From contig JAAZVX010000005.1 in the NCBI GenBank assembly GCA_018623095.1, forward strand, positions 1 to 37,848: a stretch of DNA of 37,848 nucleotides, written 5' to 3'. Positions 1 through 10,303 of this stretch are shown piece by piece. A program made the position numbers and the translations under genes. The stretch is from Marinobacterium sp. GTDB lineage: Bacteria; Pseudomonadota; Gammaproteobacteria; Pseudomonadales; Balneatricaceae. Position 1 is the first letter of the stretch. Every line of letters starts with the position of its first letter. The notes below the pieces were generated by a model. It made no database searches. It was not told the origin of the DNA and saw nothing but the letters and a program-made list of their open reading frames with translations.

Positions 1-756
1 AAAGCGATTGTCCCTTACGTAACCGGTGGTGATTCAAACCCCAGTGTTACCGTCCCTTTGATGCATGCGCTGGTAGAAGCGGGAGCTGATGTCATTGAAT
101 TAGGCGTCCCTTTTTCAGATCCAATGGCCGATGGTCCAGTGATTCAGTTAGCTTGTGAACGTGCGCTTGAGCACGGCACCAGTTTGACCGATGTGCTGGC
201 GATGGTTGCTCAATTTCGTGAACAGGATCAGACCACGCCGGTGGTTCTGATGGGCTACTTAAACCCAATCGAAGTGATGGGATATGAAGCCTTTGCTAAA
301 AATGCCAAAGCGTCAGGCGTTGACGGTGTTCTGGTCGTCGATATGCCTCCGATTGAATCGGGTGGCCTTATGGCTGCGATGAAGGCAGAGTCACTCGATA
401 TCATCTTCCTCATTGCACCGACCACTTCCCCTGCTCGTCGTAAAGCGATCTGTGATCAAGGCAGTGGCTATCTCTATTATGTTTCAGTGAAGGGTGTGAC
501 TGGCTCTAAATCTTTGAATGTAGACGAAGTAGGGGCGTACATAAGCGACATGCGTCAGGATACCGATCTTCCAATCTGCGTAGGTTTTGGTATTCGTGAT
601 GGCGAATCAGCTGCAGCTGTTTCTAAAGTGTCTGATGGCGCGATCGTTGGATCTGTGCTGGTGAATCAAATTGCTGAACTGGCGAACACGCCAGAGAAGA
701 TTCCTGCTGCCGTTGCAGGTATAGTTAAAGAAATGCGTCAAGCGATCGACGCTTAA
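1..756 (+). CDS. trpA: Tryptophan synthase alpha subunit, 5'-truncated by window edge
   Basis: Frame open from base 1 ([49 protein letters not shown]), characteristic TrpA motifs; listed ORF start at 58 is an internal Met. Confidence 0.97.
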   Translation, partial: KAIVPYVTGGDSNPSVTVPLMHALVEAGADVIELGVPFSDPMADGPVIQLACERALEHGTSLTDVLAMVAQFREQDQTTPVVLMGYLNPIEVMGYEAFAKNAKASGVDGVLVVDMPPIESGGLMAAMKAESLDIIFLIAPTTSPARRKAICDQGSGYLYYVSVKGVTGSKSLNVDEVGAYISDMRQDTDLPICVGFGIRDGESAAAVSKVSDGAIVGSVLVNQIAELANTPEKIPAAVAGIVKEMRQAIDA

Positions 757-777
757 GTCGATCATTTAGGGAGTACC

Positions 778-1653
778 ATGAGTAACTGGTTGGAAAAGAT
801 CGTACCGTCACTGGCACGAAATGAAGATAAAAAACGTAACAGCATACCTGAAGGGCTTTGGGAGAAGTGTCCCAAGTGTGAAAGTGTGCTTTACAAACCA
901 GAGCTGGAAAAGACACTCAACGTCTGCCCTAAATGTGATCATCACCTCCGCATTGGTGCTCGCACGCGTTTAAACTACTTTCTTGATGAAGGGTCGACTA
1001 AAGAGATTGCCTCCGACATCGAGCCGATCGATCGCCTTAAATTTAAAGACTCTAAGAAGTACAAAGATCGTCTAACGGCTGCTCAGCGCGATACTGGTGA
1101 AAAAGATGCACTGGTCGCGATGAAAGGGACGTTAGAAGGTAATCCCGTTGCAGCGGTTGCTTTCGAGTTCCGCTTTATGGGTGGTTCGATGGGTACCGTG
1201 GTTGGTGAGCGTTTTGTTCGAGCGGCCGAAGTATCGCTTGCAGAGGGCATTCCTCTGGTCTGCTTCTCAGCATCGGGCGGTGCGCGCATGCAAGAGGCGT
1301 TGTTCTCGCTGTTCCAAATGGCCCGTACATCGGCAGTACTTGAAGAGATGCGAGTGAGAGGTATTCCATTCATCTCTGTTTTGACAGACCCAGTTTATGG
1401 CGGTGTCTCTGCCAGTCTTGCGATGCTTGGCGATCTTAACGTTGCTGAACCCCGCGCACTGGTCGGCTTTGCTGGTCCACGTGTCATTGAGCAGACCGTC
1501 CGTGAAAAACTTCCTGAAGGGTTTCAGCGCAGTGAGTTCCTTTTAGAGCACGGTCAAGTTGATATGATCATTGAGCGTGGTGAGATGCGTAGCCGTCTTG
1601 CAAAAATGCTTCGCCAAATGCAGGGCCAGCCTGCACAGCAACCCGCTGAATAA
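778..1653 (+). CDS. accD: Acetyl-CoA carboxylase carboxyltransferase beta subunit
   Basis: N-terminal Cys4 zinc motif (CPKCESVLY...CPKCDHH) and carboxyltransferase motifs ([19 protein letters not shown]). Confidence 0.97.
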   Translation: MSNWLEKIVPSLARNEDKKRNSIPEGLWEKCPKCESVLYKPELEKTLNVCPKCDHHLRIGARTRLNYFLDEGSTKEIASDIEPIDRLKFKDSKKYKDRLTAAQRDTGEKDALVAMKGTLEGNPVAAVAFEFRFMGGSMGTVVGERFVRAAEVSLAEGIPLVCFSASGGARMQEALFSLFQMARTSAVLEEMRVRGIPFISVLTDPVYGGVSASLAMLGDLNVAEPRALVGFAGPRVIEQTVREKLPEGFQRSEFLLEHGQVDMIIERGEMRSRLAKMLRQMQGQPAQQPAE

Positions 1654-1674
1654 GCGCAAGTAGACGATTGAGCG

Positions 1675-2946
1675 ATGAGCCATTTAAGCTCAGCGAACAG
1701 TTTGGAAGAGTGGCTCTCAGCCATTGAGGCCGCTCACCCAACTGAGGTTGATTTGGGGTTGGATCGTGTTGCTAAGGTAGCCGATCGCCTGAATCTAGAT
1801 TTCTCTCGCAGTAAAGTCATCACGGTGGCGGGTACCAATGGTAAGGGGTCAACCTGTGCCATGTTGGATTCGATCATTCGTGCATCGAATGCCACCTCTG
1901 GTGTCTACAGTTCTCCGCACTTCTTAAACTACAATGAACGCATAAAGATCAATGGTTTAGATGCCTCTGATGAAGTGATTGTTGATGCGTTTTGCCGGAT
2001 TGATCAAGCCCGTGAAGAGATCTCTCTAACCTATTTTGAGTACGGTACACTGGCCGCACTCATCATTTTTTCTGACCTAGTGCTTGATTATGTCATTCTC
2101 GAAGTAGGTCTAGGTGGGCGCTTAGATGCGGTCAATATTGTCGATGCGGATATCGCCGTCATCACCTCGATAGCACTGGATCATGTTGATTGGCTTGGCG
2201 ACAACATCGAGTCGATTGCTCGTGAGAAAGCGGGAGTTTTTCGACCAGGTAAACCTGCGGTGTGTGGTATGTCACCCGCTGCACGTTCAATTGTTCAGTA
2301 CTCGGCTGAACTTAATGCTCCGCTCTACCTGTTTGATCAGGACTATCGCTTAGATGATGCTCAAACCGTTTGGAACTGGGCGGGCGTGGATCTAGACGGT
2401 GAGCACATTGCCTATTTTGATCTGCCTGTAACGTCCTTACCACTGGTTAATGCTGCGACTGTGTTGCAAGTGTTAACGCTGGTGGCACCTCAGATATCGA
2501 TTGAAGCGATCGTTACTGGCCTTGAGACTGTTCGATTAACTGGGCGAATGCAGAGCGAGAAAATCGGTGCTAGCGAGTGCATACTGGATGTGGCCCACAA
2601 TCCTCAGGCGGCACAGTACCTCGCTAATCGTTTACTTCAGCTACCCAAACCGTCGAAACGAACCCTAGTGTTGGGTATGCTCTACGATAAAGATCGACAG
2701 GGCGTGGTCGAAGCACTTAGGCCTATTGTTGATGAGTGGTACCTTGTGTCCCTTAAAGGCCCGCGTGCTAGTCAAGCCGATGAGCTTTTGACGCTCGTCG
2801 GTTCTGACACACCACATCATTGTTTTGCATCGGTATCCGATGCCTTTGATCAACTATCAAAAAGTAATTCAGAGGGCGAGCAGGTTCTGGTCTGCGGCTC
2901 ATTTTTAACGGTTACGGAGGCATTGAGTTGGCTCAAGACGCATTAA
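1675..2946 (+). CDS. folC: Bifunctional folylpolyglutamate/dihydrofolate synthase
   Basis: VAGTNGKGSTCAMLDSI P-loop, EVGLGGRLDAVN, LDVAHNPQAA motifs; follows accD as in many gammaproteobacteria. Confidence 0.95.
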   Translation: MSHLSSANSLEEWLSAIEAAHPTEVDLGLDRVAKVADRLNLDFSRSKVITVAGTNGKGSTCAMLDSIIRASNATSGVYSSPHFLNYNERIKINGLDASDEVIVDAFCRIDQAREEISLTYFEYGTLAALIIFSDLVLDYVILEVGLGGRLDAVNIVDADIAVITSIALDHVDWLGDNIESIAREKAGVFRPGKPAVCGMSPAARSIVQYSAELNAPLYLFDQDYRLDDAQTVWNWAGVDLDGEHIAYFDLPVTSLPLVNAATVLQVLTLVAPQISIEAIVTGLETVRLTGRMQSEKIGASECILDVAHNPQAAQYLANRLLQLPKPSKRTLVLGMLYDKDRQGVVEALRPIVDEWYLVSLKGPRASQADELLTLVGSDTPHHCFASVSDAFDQLSKSNSEGEQVLVCGSFLTVTEALSWLKTH

Positions 2947-3518
2947 TCCAGGCAAGTATTCGCCGTCGTTTGTTAGGTTTAGGCGCGCTCCTTGTGATCT
3001 CACTCTCTATTGCACCACTGATCTTTGATGCCGCCGGTTACAAAGAGCGTAAGATCGTTGATCGAATTCCTCCTGCACCGAGCCTACCGCCTGTGATGGA
3101 AGTTGCCCCTGCGGTTGTCTTGGATCAACCTGTGAGTGAAGCTGAGACGCCTGCGGACCCAGTGCCTGTTGCTCAGCCTGTAATTATCAAAGCACCACCG
3201 GTAGAGGTGGTCGAAAAAATGCAGCAGCGTATACCAGACGAGGTCTCGCCGGCAGAGGATATGCCGCGTTTGGATGAGAACGGAATTCCTGCCGCTTGGT
3301 CGTTACAGTTGGCGAGTTTCAGGGATGAGCGCAATGCTAAATCTCTTCGTGCTGATCTGACGAAAGCGGGATATAAGGTCTACATTCGTCGTTCCAATGA
3401 TCTGGTTCGCGTCTACATTGGCCCTGAAATGCAACGCACCCGCCTAGAGTCATTGAAAGGGTTGATTAAAGAGCAGTACTCACTCGACGGTATGATCGTG
3501 CGCTTTACCACTCAGTAA
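2928..3518 (+). CDS. SPOR-domain membrane protein (DedD-like)
   Basis: N-terminal TM, Pro/Val-rich linker, C-terminal SPOR-like WSLQLASFRDERNAKSLRADLTKAGYKVYIR...VRVYIGPE; located between folC and cvpA. Overlaps folC 3' end. Confidence 0.88.
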   Translation: MAQDALIQASIRRRLLGLGALLVISLSIAPLIFDAAGYKERKIVDRIPPAPSLPPVMEVAPAVVLDQPVSEAETPADPVPVAQPVIIKAPPVEVVEKMQQRIPDEVSPAEDMPRLDENGIPAAWSLQLASFRDERNAKSLRADLTKAGYKVYIRRSNDLVRVYIGPEMQRTRLESLKGLIKEQYSLDGMIVRFTTQ

Positions 3519-3603
3519 ACCATTACAAATAGATGAAGAGTTCTTTGGGTTAACCGGATCTCTCTGATAAAATGTAGCTGTTTTTCAATTTTGGATAGAG
3601 AAG

Positions 3604-4125
3604 ATGATCTGGACTGATTGGCTAATTATCGGCATCGTTGCCGTGTCCAGTCTACTTAGCCTAAAGCGTGGTTTCATACGGGAAGCTCTATCACTTGTCA
3701 CTTGGGTCAGCGCTTTCATTATTGCGCGTCTGTTTGCTACCAGTTTGAGTGCCTATCTGGTGGATTACATCGAGACCCCATCACTTCGTATGTTGGCAGC
3801 CTTTGCTGCTCTGTTCATTTTTACACTGATCGTGGGTGCCCTTGTTGGTAAGTTGATTACCGCACTGATCAGTGCAACCGGTTTATCTGCAACGGATCGC
3901 ATCCTGGGAATGGGCTTTGGTGCCGTTCGTGGTGGTTTGGTTGTGGTCGTCATTGTGGCTTTGCTAGGGTTAACGCCCGCGGTTGAAGATCAATGGTGGA
4001 AGGATTCTCAGCTCATTCCTCACTTCGTTTTGATGGAGGAGTGGACTAAAGAGACTGCAAAAGAGATTGGTGGTGTGATCTGGACGCTCAGTAGCGATCC
4101 GGCAAGCGCCAGTGTCGTGAATTAG
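3604..4125 (+). CDS. cvpA: CvpA family colicin V production protein
   Basis: Four-TM protein WTDWLIIGIVAVSSLLSLKRGFIREALSL; immediately upstream of purF. Confidence 0.93.
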   Translation: MIWTDWLIIGIVAVSSLLSLKRGFIREALSLVTWVSAFIIARLFATSLSAYLVDYIETPSLRMLAAFAALFIFTLIVGALVGKLITALISATGLSATDRILGMGFGAVRGGLVVVVIVALLGLTPAVEDQWWKDSQLIPHFVLMEEWTKETAKEIGGVIWTLSSDPASASVVN

Positions 4126-4144
4126 TTCGATATAGGTAGATCGG

Positions 4145-5665
4145 ATGTGTGGAATAGTTGGCATCGTAGCCAAAACCTATGTTAACCAGACCATTTTTGA
4201 TGCGTTAACAGTCCTACAGCACCGCGGCCAAGATGCTGCCGGTATGGTTACTTGTGAAGGTAACCGCTTTTATCTTCGTAAGGATAATGGCTTAGTCAAC
4301 GAAGTCTTCCGTACACGACACATGAAAAAGTTGAATGGTGAAATGGGCATTGGCCATGTGCGCTATCCAACGGCGGGTAGCTCAAGCTCTGCTGAAGCCC
4401 AGCCATTTTATGTAAACTCCCCTTATGGTATCGCACTGGCACATAACGGTAACCTGACCAACTCTGAGCAGTTGGCTGACGAGGTGTTCCGTTCAGACCT
4501 TCGCCACATCAATACGACGTCTGACTCAGAAGTGTTGCTGAACGTCTTTGCGCATGAGCTTCAACTGCTGGGTAAACTGCACCCAACGTCTGAAGATATC
4601 TTCAACGTTGTGGAGACTGTGCATAAGCGTTGTCAGGGTGGGTATGCCGTTGTCGCGATCATTACAGGCCTCGGTTTGGCGGCATTCCGTGATCCTTTTG
4701 GTATTCGTCCATTGGTTTACGGTAAACGTGAAACCGAAGCGGGTGTTGAGTACATGGTTGCGTCTGAGAGCGTGGCGTTGGATACCGCTGGTTTTGAGAT
4801 GGTCCGTGATGTTGAGCCTGGTGAAGCGATCTTCATTACCCAACAGGGTGAGATCTTTACCAAGCAGTGTGTTGAGACACCGGTACTCGCTCCTTGTCTG
4901 TTTGAGTATGTCTATCTAGCGCGTCCTGACTCGATTATCGATAAGACGCCGGTTCATAACGCGCGTATGGAGATGGGCGTCAAGTTGGCGGATAAGGTTC
5001 GCAGAGAGTTTCCAGAGCACGATATTGACGTCATTATCCCGATTCCTGATACCAGTCGCACCGCGGCACTTGAGATGGCTAAAAGCTTGAAAGTGACCTA
5101 CCGGGAAGGCTTTATCAAGAATCGTTACATCGGCCGTACCTTCATCATGCCGGGTCAAACTCAGCGTAAGAAGTCCGTTCGCCAAAAGCTGAACCCGATC
5201 CAGTCTGAGTTCAAAGACAAGGTGGTGATGCTAGTTGACGACTCCATTGTACGCGGCACAACCTCGGCACAGATTGTTGAAATGGCTCGCGATGCCGGTG
5301 CTCGTAAAGTCTACTTTGCCTCGGCTGCTCCTGAAGTACGTTACCCGAACGTCTTCGGTATCGACATGCCAAGTGCCAGTGAGTTGATTGCACATGGCCG
5401 TACCGCGGAAGAGGTGGGTAATGAGATCGGTTGTGACTGGATGCTCTACCAAGATCTAGACGATCTTAAAGCCTGTGTGACTGAACTTAATCCGGCGGTG
5501 ACCCAGTTTGATACCTGTGTCTTCAACGGGGAGTATGTGACAGGCACGGTGACCAGCACCTACTTGGATAACATCGATGCCAAACGCAACGATGATGCAA
5601 AAGCGAGCGCCAATGATGAGCAGACCGAAGGAAATGAGTCTGCCAACCTACATAAAGCTTTTTAA
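4145..5665 (+). CDS. purF: Amidophosphoribosyltransferase
   Basis: MCGIVGIV N-terminal nucleophile Cys, [10 protein letters not shown], and PRPP motif [14 protein letters not shown]. Confidence 0.98.
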   Translation: MCGIVGIVAKTYVNQTIFDALTVLQHRGQDAAGMVTCEGNRFYLRKDNGLVNEVFRTRHMKKLNGEMGIGHVRYPTAGSSSSAEAQPFYVNSPYGIALAHNGNLTNSEQLADEVFRSDLRHINTTSDSEVLLNVFAHELQLLGKLHPTSEDIFNVVETVHKRCQGGYAVVAIITGLGLAAFRDPFGIRPLVYGKRETEAGVEYMVASESVALDTAGFEMVRDVEPGEAIFITQQGEIFTKQCVETPVLAPCLFEYVYLARPDSIIDKTPVHNARMEMGVKLADKVRREFPEHDIDVIIPIPDTSRTAALEMAKSLKVTYREGFIKNRYIGRTFIMPGQTQRKKSVRQKLNPIQSEFKDKVVMLVDDSIVRGTTSAQIVEMARDAGARKVYFASAAPEVRYPNVFGIDMPSASELIAHGRTAEEVGNEIGCDWMLYQDLDDLKACVTELNPAVTQFDTCVFNGEYVTGTVTSTYLDNIDAKRNDDAKASANDEQTEGNESANLHKAF

Positions 5666-5674
5666 GGATGAAGC

Positions 5675-6904
5675 ATGGGTAGTAAGCAGTTCGAGAGACC
5701 TGAAAGGATTCAGTTTAATGATGATCACTACGCGCTAGAGACGCTTGCCGTTAGAGCAGGCCAGTGGCGTAGTGAAGAGGGCGAACACTCTGACGCCATC
5801 TTCCCAACCTCAAGTTTTGTCTACAGCTCAGCTAAAGAGGCTGCGGATACCTTTGCTGGTAATGTCGAAGGGAATGTCTACTCTCGCTTTACGAACCCAA
5901 CGGTTCAAGCCTTCGAGCGTCGCATTGCTGCTCTAGAGTGTGGTGAGCGCGCCATCGCGACCAGTTCCGGTATGGCGGGCATCATGAGCCTCTGTTTGTC
6001 ATTAATGAAGCACGGCGATCACGTTGTCTGCTCACACTCTGTGTTTGGTTCTACGGTATCACTGTTTGAAAAATATGTGAGCCGAGCGGGTATTGAAACA
6101 ACCTTTGTTGACCCTAAAGATTTGACCGCGTGGCAAGCGGCGGTGCGTCCAACTACCAAGATGTTTTTTCTTGAAACACCGAGTAACCCGTTAGCCGAGG
6201 TGACCGACATTCAAGCGGTTGCTGATATTGCGCATGCTGCCGGTGCGAAGCTGGTGGTCGATAACTGTTTCTTAACGCCGGCTCTGCAAAAGCCACTCTT
6301 GTTGGGGGCTGATATCGTTATGCACTCTGCAACAAAACATCTTGATGGGCAGGGTCGTGTAGTGGGCGGTGTTGTGGTCGGTACCGACGCCGATATGGAA
6401 GAGGTGTTTGGTTTTATTCGTACTGCCGGCTCTTGTTTAAGCCCATTCAACGCATGGGTTTTCCAAAAAGGTTTAGAGACTCTGCCACTTCGTATGAAGG
6501 CGCACTCCGAGTCTGCTTTAGAGATTGCTCAGTGGTTAGAAGCGCAGCCCAAAGTGGCTAAAGTTTACTATTCGGGTCTTGCTTCCCACCCACAACATGA
6601 ACTGGCTGTCCGTCAGCAGTCAGGTTTTGGTGCGGTTCTTGGTTTTGAAGTCTCTAGCAAAGTCCTGGCTCAAAAAGAGGCTGCTTGGGCCTTTATCGAT
6701 GCCACTGAAGTGGTATCGATTACTGGCAATTTAGGGGATGTGAAGAGCACAATTACTCACCCTGCAACGACGACTCATGGACGCATGTCTGCAGAGGCGC
6801 GTGCTGAAGCAGGCATTCAAGATAGCCTGATCCGTTTATCCGTTGGTTTAGAGAGCGTTGATGATCTAAAACGTGATCTACAGCGCGGTTTAGACACTAT
6901 TTAA
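5675..6904 (+). CDS. metZ: O-succinylhomoserine sulfhydrylase (PLP-dependent Cys/Met metabolism enzyme)
   Basis: PLP lysine region HSATKHLDGQGRVVGG; ATSSGMAGI; purF-metZ gene order as in Pseudomonas. Confidence 0.92.
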   Translation: MGSKQFERPERIQFNDDHYALETLAVRAGQWRSEEGEHSDAIFPTSSFVYSSAKEAADTFAGNVEGNVYSRFTNPTVQAFERRIAALECGERAIATSSGMAGIMSLCLSLMKHGDHVVCSHSVFGSTVSLFEKYVSRAGIETTFVDPKDLTAWQAAVRPTTKMFFLETPSNPLAEVTDIQAVADIAHAAGAKLVVDNCFLTPALQKPLLLGADIVMHSATKHLDGQGRVVGGVVVGTDADMEEVFGFIRTAGSCLSPFNAWVFQKGLETLPLRMKAHSESALEIAQWLEAQPKVAKVYYSGLASHPQHELAVRQQSGFGAVLGFEVSSKVLAQKEAAWAFIDATEVVSITGNLGDVKSTITHPATTTHGRMSAEARAEAGIQDSLIRLSVGLESVDDLKRDLQRGLDTI

Positions 6905-6915
6905 TATCTCCTCTT

Positions 6916-7863
6916 ATGCGCCTGATTGTTGCCCCAATGGAGGGCGTTGTTGATTACAGCATGCGTCGCCTTATCGCTAGAGTAGGTGGCGCCGATCAGA
7001 TGGTCTCCGAATTTGTGCGTGTTAACGACACGCTGCTTCCCTCAAAAGTATTTCATAAGCTGATTCCGGAACTGAATCAGGATTACTGCGGTTATGGTGA
7101 GACCCCACTGGTTGTTCAACTGTTGGGGTCTGATCCTGAATCCCTTGCCAACAATGCTCTGATCGCGCTTGAGTTAGGTGCTCCTGCCATCGATATGAAT
7201 TTCGGTTGCCCGGCTAAAACCGTTAACAAGAGCCGCGGTGGATCGATACTGCTGAAAGAGCCAGAGGTTGTGCATGCCGCCGTTAAAGCGGTTCGTGATG
7301 CGGTACCAAACCAGATCGACGTCAGCGCTAAAATGCGCCTAGGCTATGAAGACAAATCATTGGCAATCGATAATGCACAGGCAATCGAGGCGGCGGGCGC
7401 AAGCTATCTTACTGTGCATGCCCGCACTAAGGTTGAAGGGTATAAACCCCCAGCCCATTGGGAGTGGATCGCTAAAATACGAGAGGCAGTCTCAATCCCT
7501 GTCATCGCCAATGGTGAAGTGTGGAACGTCGAAGATTATGACCGTTGCCGTGAGGTGAGTGGTTGTGACGATGTGATGATTGGGCGTGGATGGGTTGCTA
7601 ATCCGCTGCTGCCACATCAGATCAAAGATAGAAGTTATCCCGTCGATTTAGAGGAGTGCTGGCAACTTCTCAAACCCAATATTCTTGAGTTCTTCGATGA
7701 TGTCGTCTCGCTAATCGAAGAGCGCCATGTTCATGGTCGCATTAAACAGTGGTGTAATATGCTGGGGTGGCAGTATCCGCAAGCTAAAACGCTGTTTCAA
7801 GAGCTAAGAACAGAGCGCGATGCGGTGAAGATCGGGGATATTCTTAAATACCGTCTCAAATGA
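6916..7863 (+). CDS. dusC: tRNA-dihydrouridine(16) synthase DusC-like
   Basis: Dus motifs APMEGVVDYSMR, DMNFGCPAKTVNKSRGGS, MIGRGWVANP. Confidence 0.9.
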   Translation: MRLIVAPMEGVVDYSMRRLIARVGGADQMVSEFVRVNDTLLPSKVFHKLIPELNQDYCGYGETPLVVQLLGSDPESLANNALIALELGAPAIDMNFGCPAKTVNKSRGGSILLKEPEVVHAAVKAVRDAVPNQIDVSAKMRLGYEDKSLAIDNAQAIEAAGASYLTVHARTKVEGYKPPAHWEWIAKIREAVSIPVIANGEVWNVEDYDRCREVSGCDDVMIGRGWVANPLLPHQIKDRSYPVDLEECWQLLKPNILEFFDDVVSLIEERHVHGRIKQWCNMLGWQYPQAKTLFQELRTERDAVKIGDILKYRLK

Positions 7864-7869
7864 GTGCTA

Positions 7870-7892
7870 GGGTCTGACCTAAGGCCAGACCC
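7870..7892. terminator. Hairpin between convergent dusC and Hsp20 genes
   Basis: 7-bp stem GGGTCTG...CAGACCC between convergent stops; no clear U-tract, so weak as an intrinsic terminator. Confidence 0.4.
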
Positions 7893-7903
7893 ATGATTAC
7901 AGA

Positions 7904-8317
7904 TTAGCTGATCTCAATACGGCGAGCTTTCATCGCTTCTGGAATTTCACGGATCAGTTCAACGTGAAGTAGACCATTCTCCATCGATGCATTCTCTACA
8001 CGGACGTGGTCGGCTAACTGGAAGCGGCGCTCAAAGTTGCGAGCTGCGATGCCTTGGTATAGGTAGGTTCGCTCTACCTGATCTTCCGCTTTGTTACCGC
8101 GAATCACTAGGTTGCCGCTCTCGCTGGTAATCTCAATTTCATCACGAGTAAAGCCGGCTACAGCCATGGTAATGCGGTAAGAGTTCTCTCCAGTCGCTTC
8201 AATGTTGTACGGAGGGTAAGCCGATTGTTCGCTTCGGTTAGCGGTATCAATCATGTTAGCTAGGCGGTCAAAGCCAATGGCAGAACGGTATAGGGGTGTT
8301 AGATCAAAATTACGCAT
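7904..8317 (-). CDS. ibpA: Small heat shock protein (IbpA/Hsp20 family)
   Basis: MRNFDLTPLYRSAIGFDRL resembles the E. coli IbpA N-terminus; alpha-crystallin domain. Start moved from 8323 to the second Met because GAGGAT is properly spaced only for that ATG. Confidence 0.92.
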   Translation of the reverse strand: MRNFDLTPLYRSAIGFDRLANMIDTANRSEQSAYPPYNIEATGENSYRITMAVAGFTRDEIEITSESGNLVIRGNKAEDQVERTYLYQGIAARNFERRFQLADHVRVENASMENGLLHVELIREIPEAMKARRIEIS

Positions 8318-8344
8318 AGTCATATCCTCAAATTAAGCAATATG
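8318..8344 (-). promoter_or_regulatory. ROSE-like RNA thermometer hairpin in ibpA leader
   Basis: mRNA 5'-CAUAUUGCU-UAAUUUG-AGGAUAUG-3': U(U/C)GCU motif facing the AGGA SD, as in ROSE elements. Confidence 0.65.
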
Positions 8345-8415
8345 TTGTTTAGAGTTAAACCACCCAATCGGCGTGGTCGGTAAGCAGTACCTCAGGGTCA
8401 CTGTCTTAACAACTA

Positions 8416-8444
8416 ATTTGGGGATAGGATAGAGCAAATTCAAG
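8416..8444 (-). promoter_or_regulatory. Candidate sigma-32 heat-shock promoter for ibpA
   Basis: Minus strand CTTGAAT-N14-CCCCAAAT versus CTTGAAA-N13-15-CCCCATNT. Confidence 0.65.
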
Positions 8445-8486
8445 AGCAGAAATTGAGGAACATCGCGACTCGGCCACTTCAAGCTT

Positions 8487-8516
8487 AAAAAAAGAGGGCT
8501 TGGCCCATAAGAGCCA
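8487..8516 (-). terminator. Candidate intrinsic terminator downstream of the DUF2185-like gene
   Basis: Minus strand GGCTCTTATGGGCCAAGCC followed by CTCTTTTTTT; stem imperfect. Confidence 0.5.
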
Positions 8517-8533
8517 CGATGAGTATGAACGGA

Positions 8534-8944
8534 TCAGTGAGTCGTTTCGTTACCGAATTGATCGATATCGTTGGTGATATTAACATCAACATTGGCACTG
8601 GGAATCTTATAGTCGTAGACGCGCTCCCAGCCCTCAGATTCAGGTGTGCGTTCCCATACAGTCCCTGCGTTGTACTCCAATAGCGGCTCTAGAGAGGGGT
8701 CTATTTTTACGACCTTCTCTAACGGCATTGGAATCATATTGACCTGTTCGTTGGCAAGAAACTCATCATCTTCATAACCAGTAAACAGTCGCCAGCCTGT
8801 ATCATTTAGATGCTCAGGAACGGTTTTATACATAAAACGTACCGGTAGCTTCTCATCAATCACTAGACGAGACATCAGTGTTAAAAAGCCATTTTTGGTC
8901 TGGTTGGTTTCACCTTGGTAAGGCTTGTTGTCATCGGTGCTCAT
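8534..8944 (-). CDS. DUF2185-like (Imm33-type fold) protein
   Basis: SRLVIDEKLPVRFMYKTVPEHLNDTGWRLFTGYEDDEFL resembles the DUF2185 pattern (V..DEK.PV.F.YR..P....DSGWRF.SG.E..EY). Confidence 0.7.
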   Translation of the reverse strand: MSTDDNKPYQGETNQTKNGFLTLMSRLVIDEKLPVRFMYKTVPEHLNDTGWRLFTGYEDDEFLANEQVNMIPMPLEKVVKIDPSLEPLLEYNAGTVWERTPESEGWERVYDYKIPSANVDVNITNDIDQFGNETTH

Positions 8945-8952
8945 GATTGATC

Positions 8953-9588
8953 CTAGTAGTCTGTTTTGTTTTTGAATTCACATAAATCTTCAATATTACA
9001 AGCGCCGCATCGAGGCTTTCTAGCGACGCAGACGTAGCGGCCATGAAGTATCAGCCAATGGTGGGCATCAATTAAATACTCCTTTGGCACAAGGCGCAGC
9101 AATCGTTTCTCTACCTCTAATACATTTTTACCAGGTGCAATACCTGTCCGATTAGAGACGCGGAAGATGTGGGTATCAACCGCCATAGCGGGTTGGCCAA
9201 AGGCGGTGTTCAGAATGACATTGGCGGTCTTGCGCCCGACACCAGGCAGCGCTTCAAGATCCTCACGGTTGTCTGGTACTACTGAATCGTGAAGCTCGAC
9301 CAGCATATGGCAGGTCTTCATCAGATTCTCTGCTTTGGTATTGAACAGTCCGATGGTCTTAATCTTCTCTTTAAGACCGTCTATACCCAAATCAATGATC
9401 GCTTGTGGGGTGTTGGCAATAGGAAATAGCTTGCGGGTGGCTTTGTTGACGCCAACATCCGTCGCTTGTGCCGATAGCAGTACGGCCGCTAATAGTTCAA
9501 AAGGCGAACTGTACTCTAACTCGGTCGTTGGGTTGGGATTGTCTGCTTTAAGTCGCTCGAAAATCTCGGTGCGCTTCTGTTTGTTCAT
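8953..9588 (-). CDS. nth: Endonuclease III
   Basis: HhH LEALPGVGRKTANVILN, catalytic VDTHIFRVSNR, 4Fe-4S C-x6-C-x2-C-x5-C (CVARKPRCGACNIEDLC); next to rsxE as in E. coli. Confidence 0.97.
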   Translation of the reverse strand: MNKQKRTEIFERLKADNPNPTTELEYSSPFELLAAVLLSAQATDVGVNKATRKLFPIANTPQAIIDLGIDGLKEKIKTIGLFNTKAENLMKTCHMLVELHDSVVPDNREDLEALPGVGRKTANVILNTAFGQPAMAVDTHIFRVSNRTGIAPGKNVLEVEKRLLRLVPKEYLIDAHHWLILHGRYVCVARKPRCGACNIEDLCEFKNKTDY

Positions 9589-9592
9589 CGCT

Positions 9593-10303
9593 CTAACCTG
9601 TTACGCGAACTCGTTTAGACCCAGTGCTTGCCGCTGCCTCGGTTGATGCGGGGATTGGCTGTCGCTCTTTGATTCGCTGATCAATCAGGTTTTTAAGTGC
9701 GATCAGCAGGCCTAAGCCAAGGAATGCTCCCGGAGGAAGAATAGCAAACAGGAAGTTAGGGTACTCATCGGCTAGGGTGATGTGCCAGTGTGTTGCCATC
9801 TCCCCGAATAGCAGGTCCATGTTGGCAAACAGTGTGCCGGTGCCCAGCAGTTCACGCATAGCGCCAAGTATAACCAAGACCACCATGAAGCCAATTGACA
9901 TAGAGAGACCGTCTATAAAAGACTCTTTGATGGCGTTACGAGAGGCGAAAGCGTCTGCGCGTCCCATAATTACACAGTTGGTAACGATCAGCGGAATGAA
10001 GATACCCAGTATGGTGTAGAGTTCATAGGTGAACGCTTGCATCAATAACTCAATGGCGGTCACAAAGGCGGCAATGATCATAACAAAGATAGGCAAGCGT
10101 ACTGTTTCAGGCGTTAGCTTGCGAAACAGTGAGACAGTTAGGTTACTGCCGGTCAATACCACCAGGGTCGCCAATCCAAGGCCGAGTGCATTGACCACCG
10201 AATTAGTGACAGCCAATAGCGGGCAAAGTCCTAGTAGTTGTACCAGGGCAGGATTGTTGGTCCAAAGACCGTTCTTAATCAGTGTCTGTGTTTCACTCTG
10301 CAT
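9593..10303 (-). CDS. rsxE: Electron transport complex subunit RsxE/RnfE
   Basis: [36 protein letters not shown]; start taken as MQSETQTL (Met18 of the listed ORF). Confidence 0.96.
   Translation of the reverse strand: MQSETQTLIKNGLWTNNPALVQLLGLCPLLAVTNSVVNALGLGLATLVVLTGSNLTVSLFRKLTPETVRLPIFVMIIAAFVTAIELLMQAFTYELYTILGIFIPLIVTNCVIMGRADAFASRNAIKESFIDGLSMSIGFMVVLVILGAMRELLGTGTLFANMDLLFGEMATHWHITLADEYPNFLFAILPPGAFLGLGLLIALKNLIDQRIKERQPIPASTEAAASTGSKRVRVTG

Noticed and set aside
725-1373. Short ORFs opposite or out of frame with accD (725-916 -, 1083-1373 -, 1148-1357 +, 1175-1369 -)
   Set aside because: Fully explained by accD; no independent evidence.
4526-5452. Several ORFs antisense to or in alternate frame with purF (4526-4843 -, 4548-4919 +, 4916-5185 -, 5211-5393 -, 5231-5452 -)
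   Set aside because: All lie inside the clear purF reading frame, have no recognisable domains and no SD; treated as shadow ORFs.
8534-8944. DUF2185/Imm33-like gene as evidence of a toxin-immunity or defence locus
   Set aside because: No toxin, Rhs, CDI or T6SS gene nearby; it sits between ibpA and nth in an ordinary housekeeping context.
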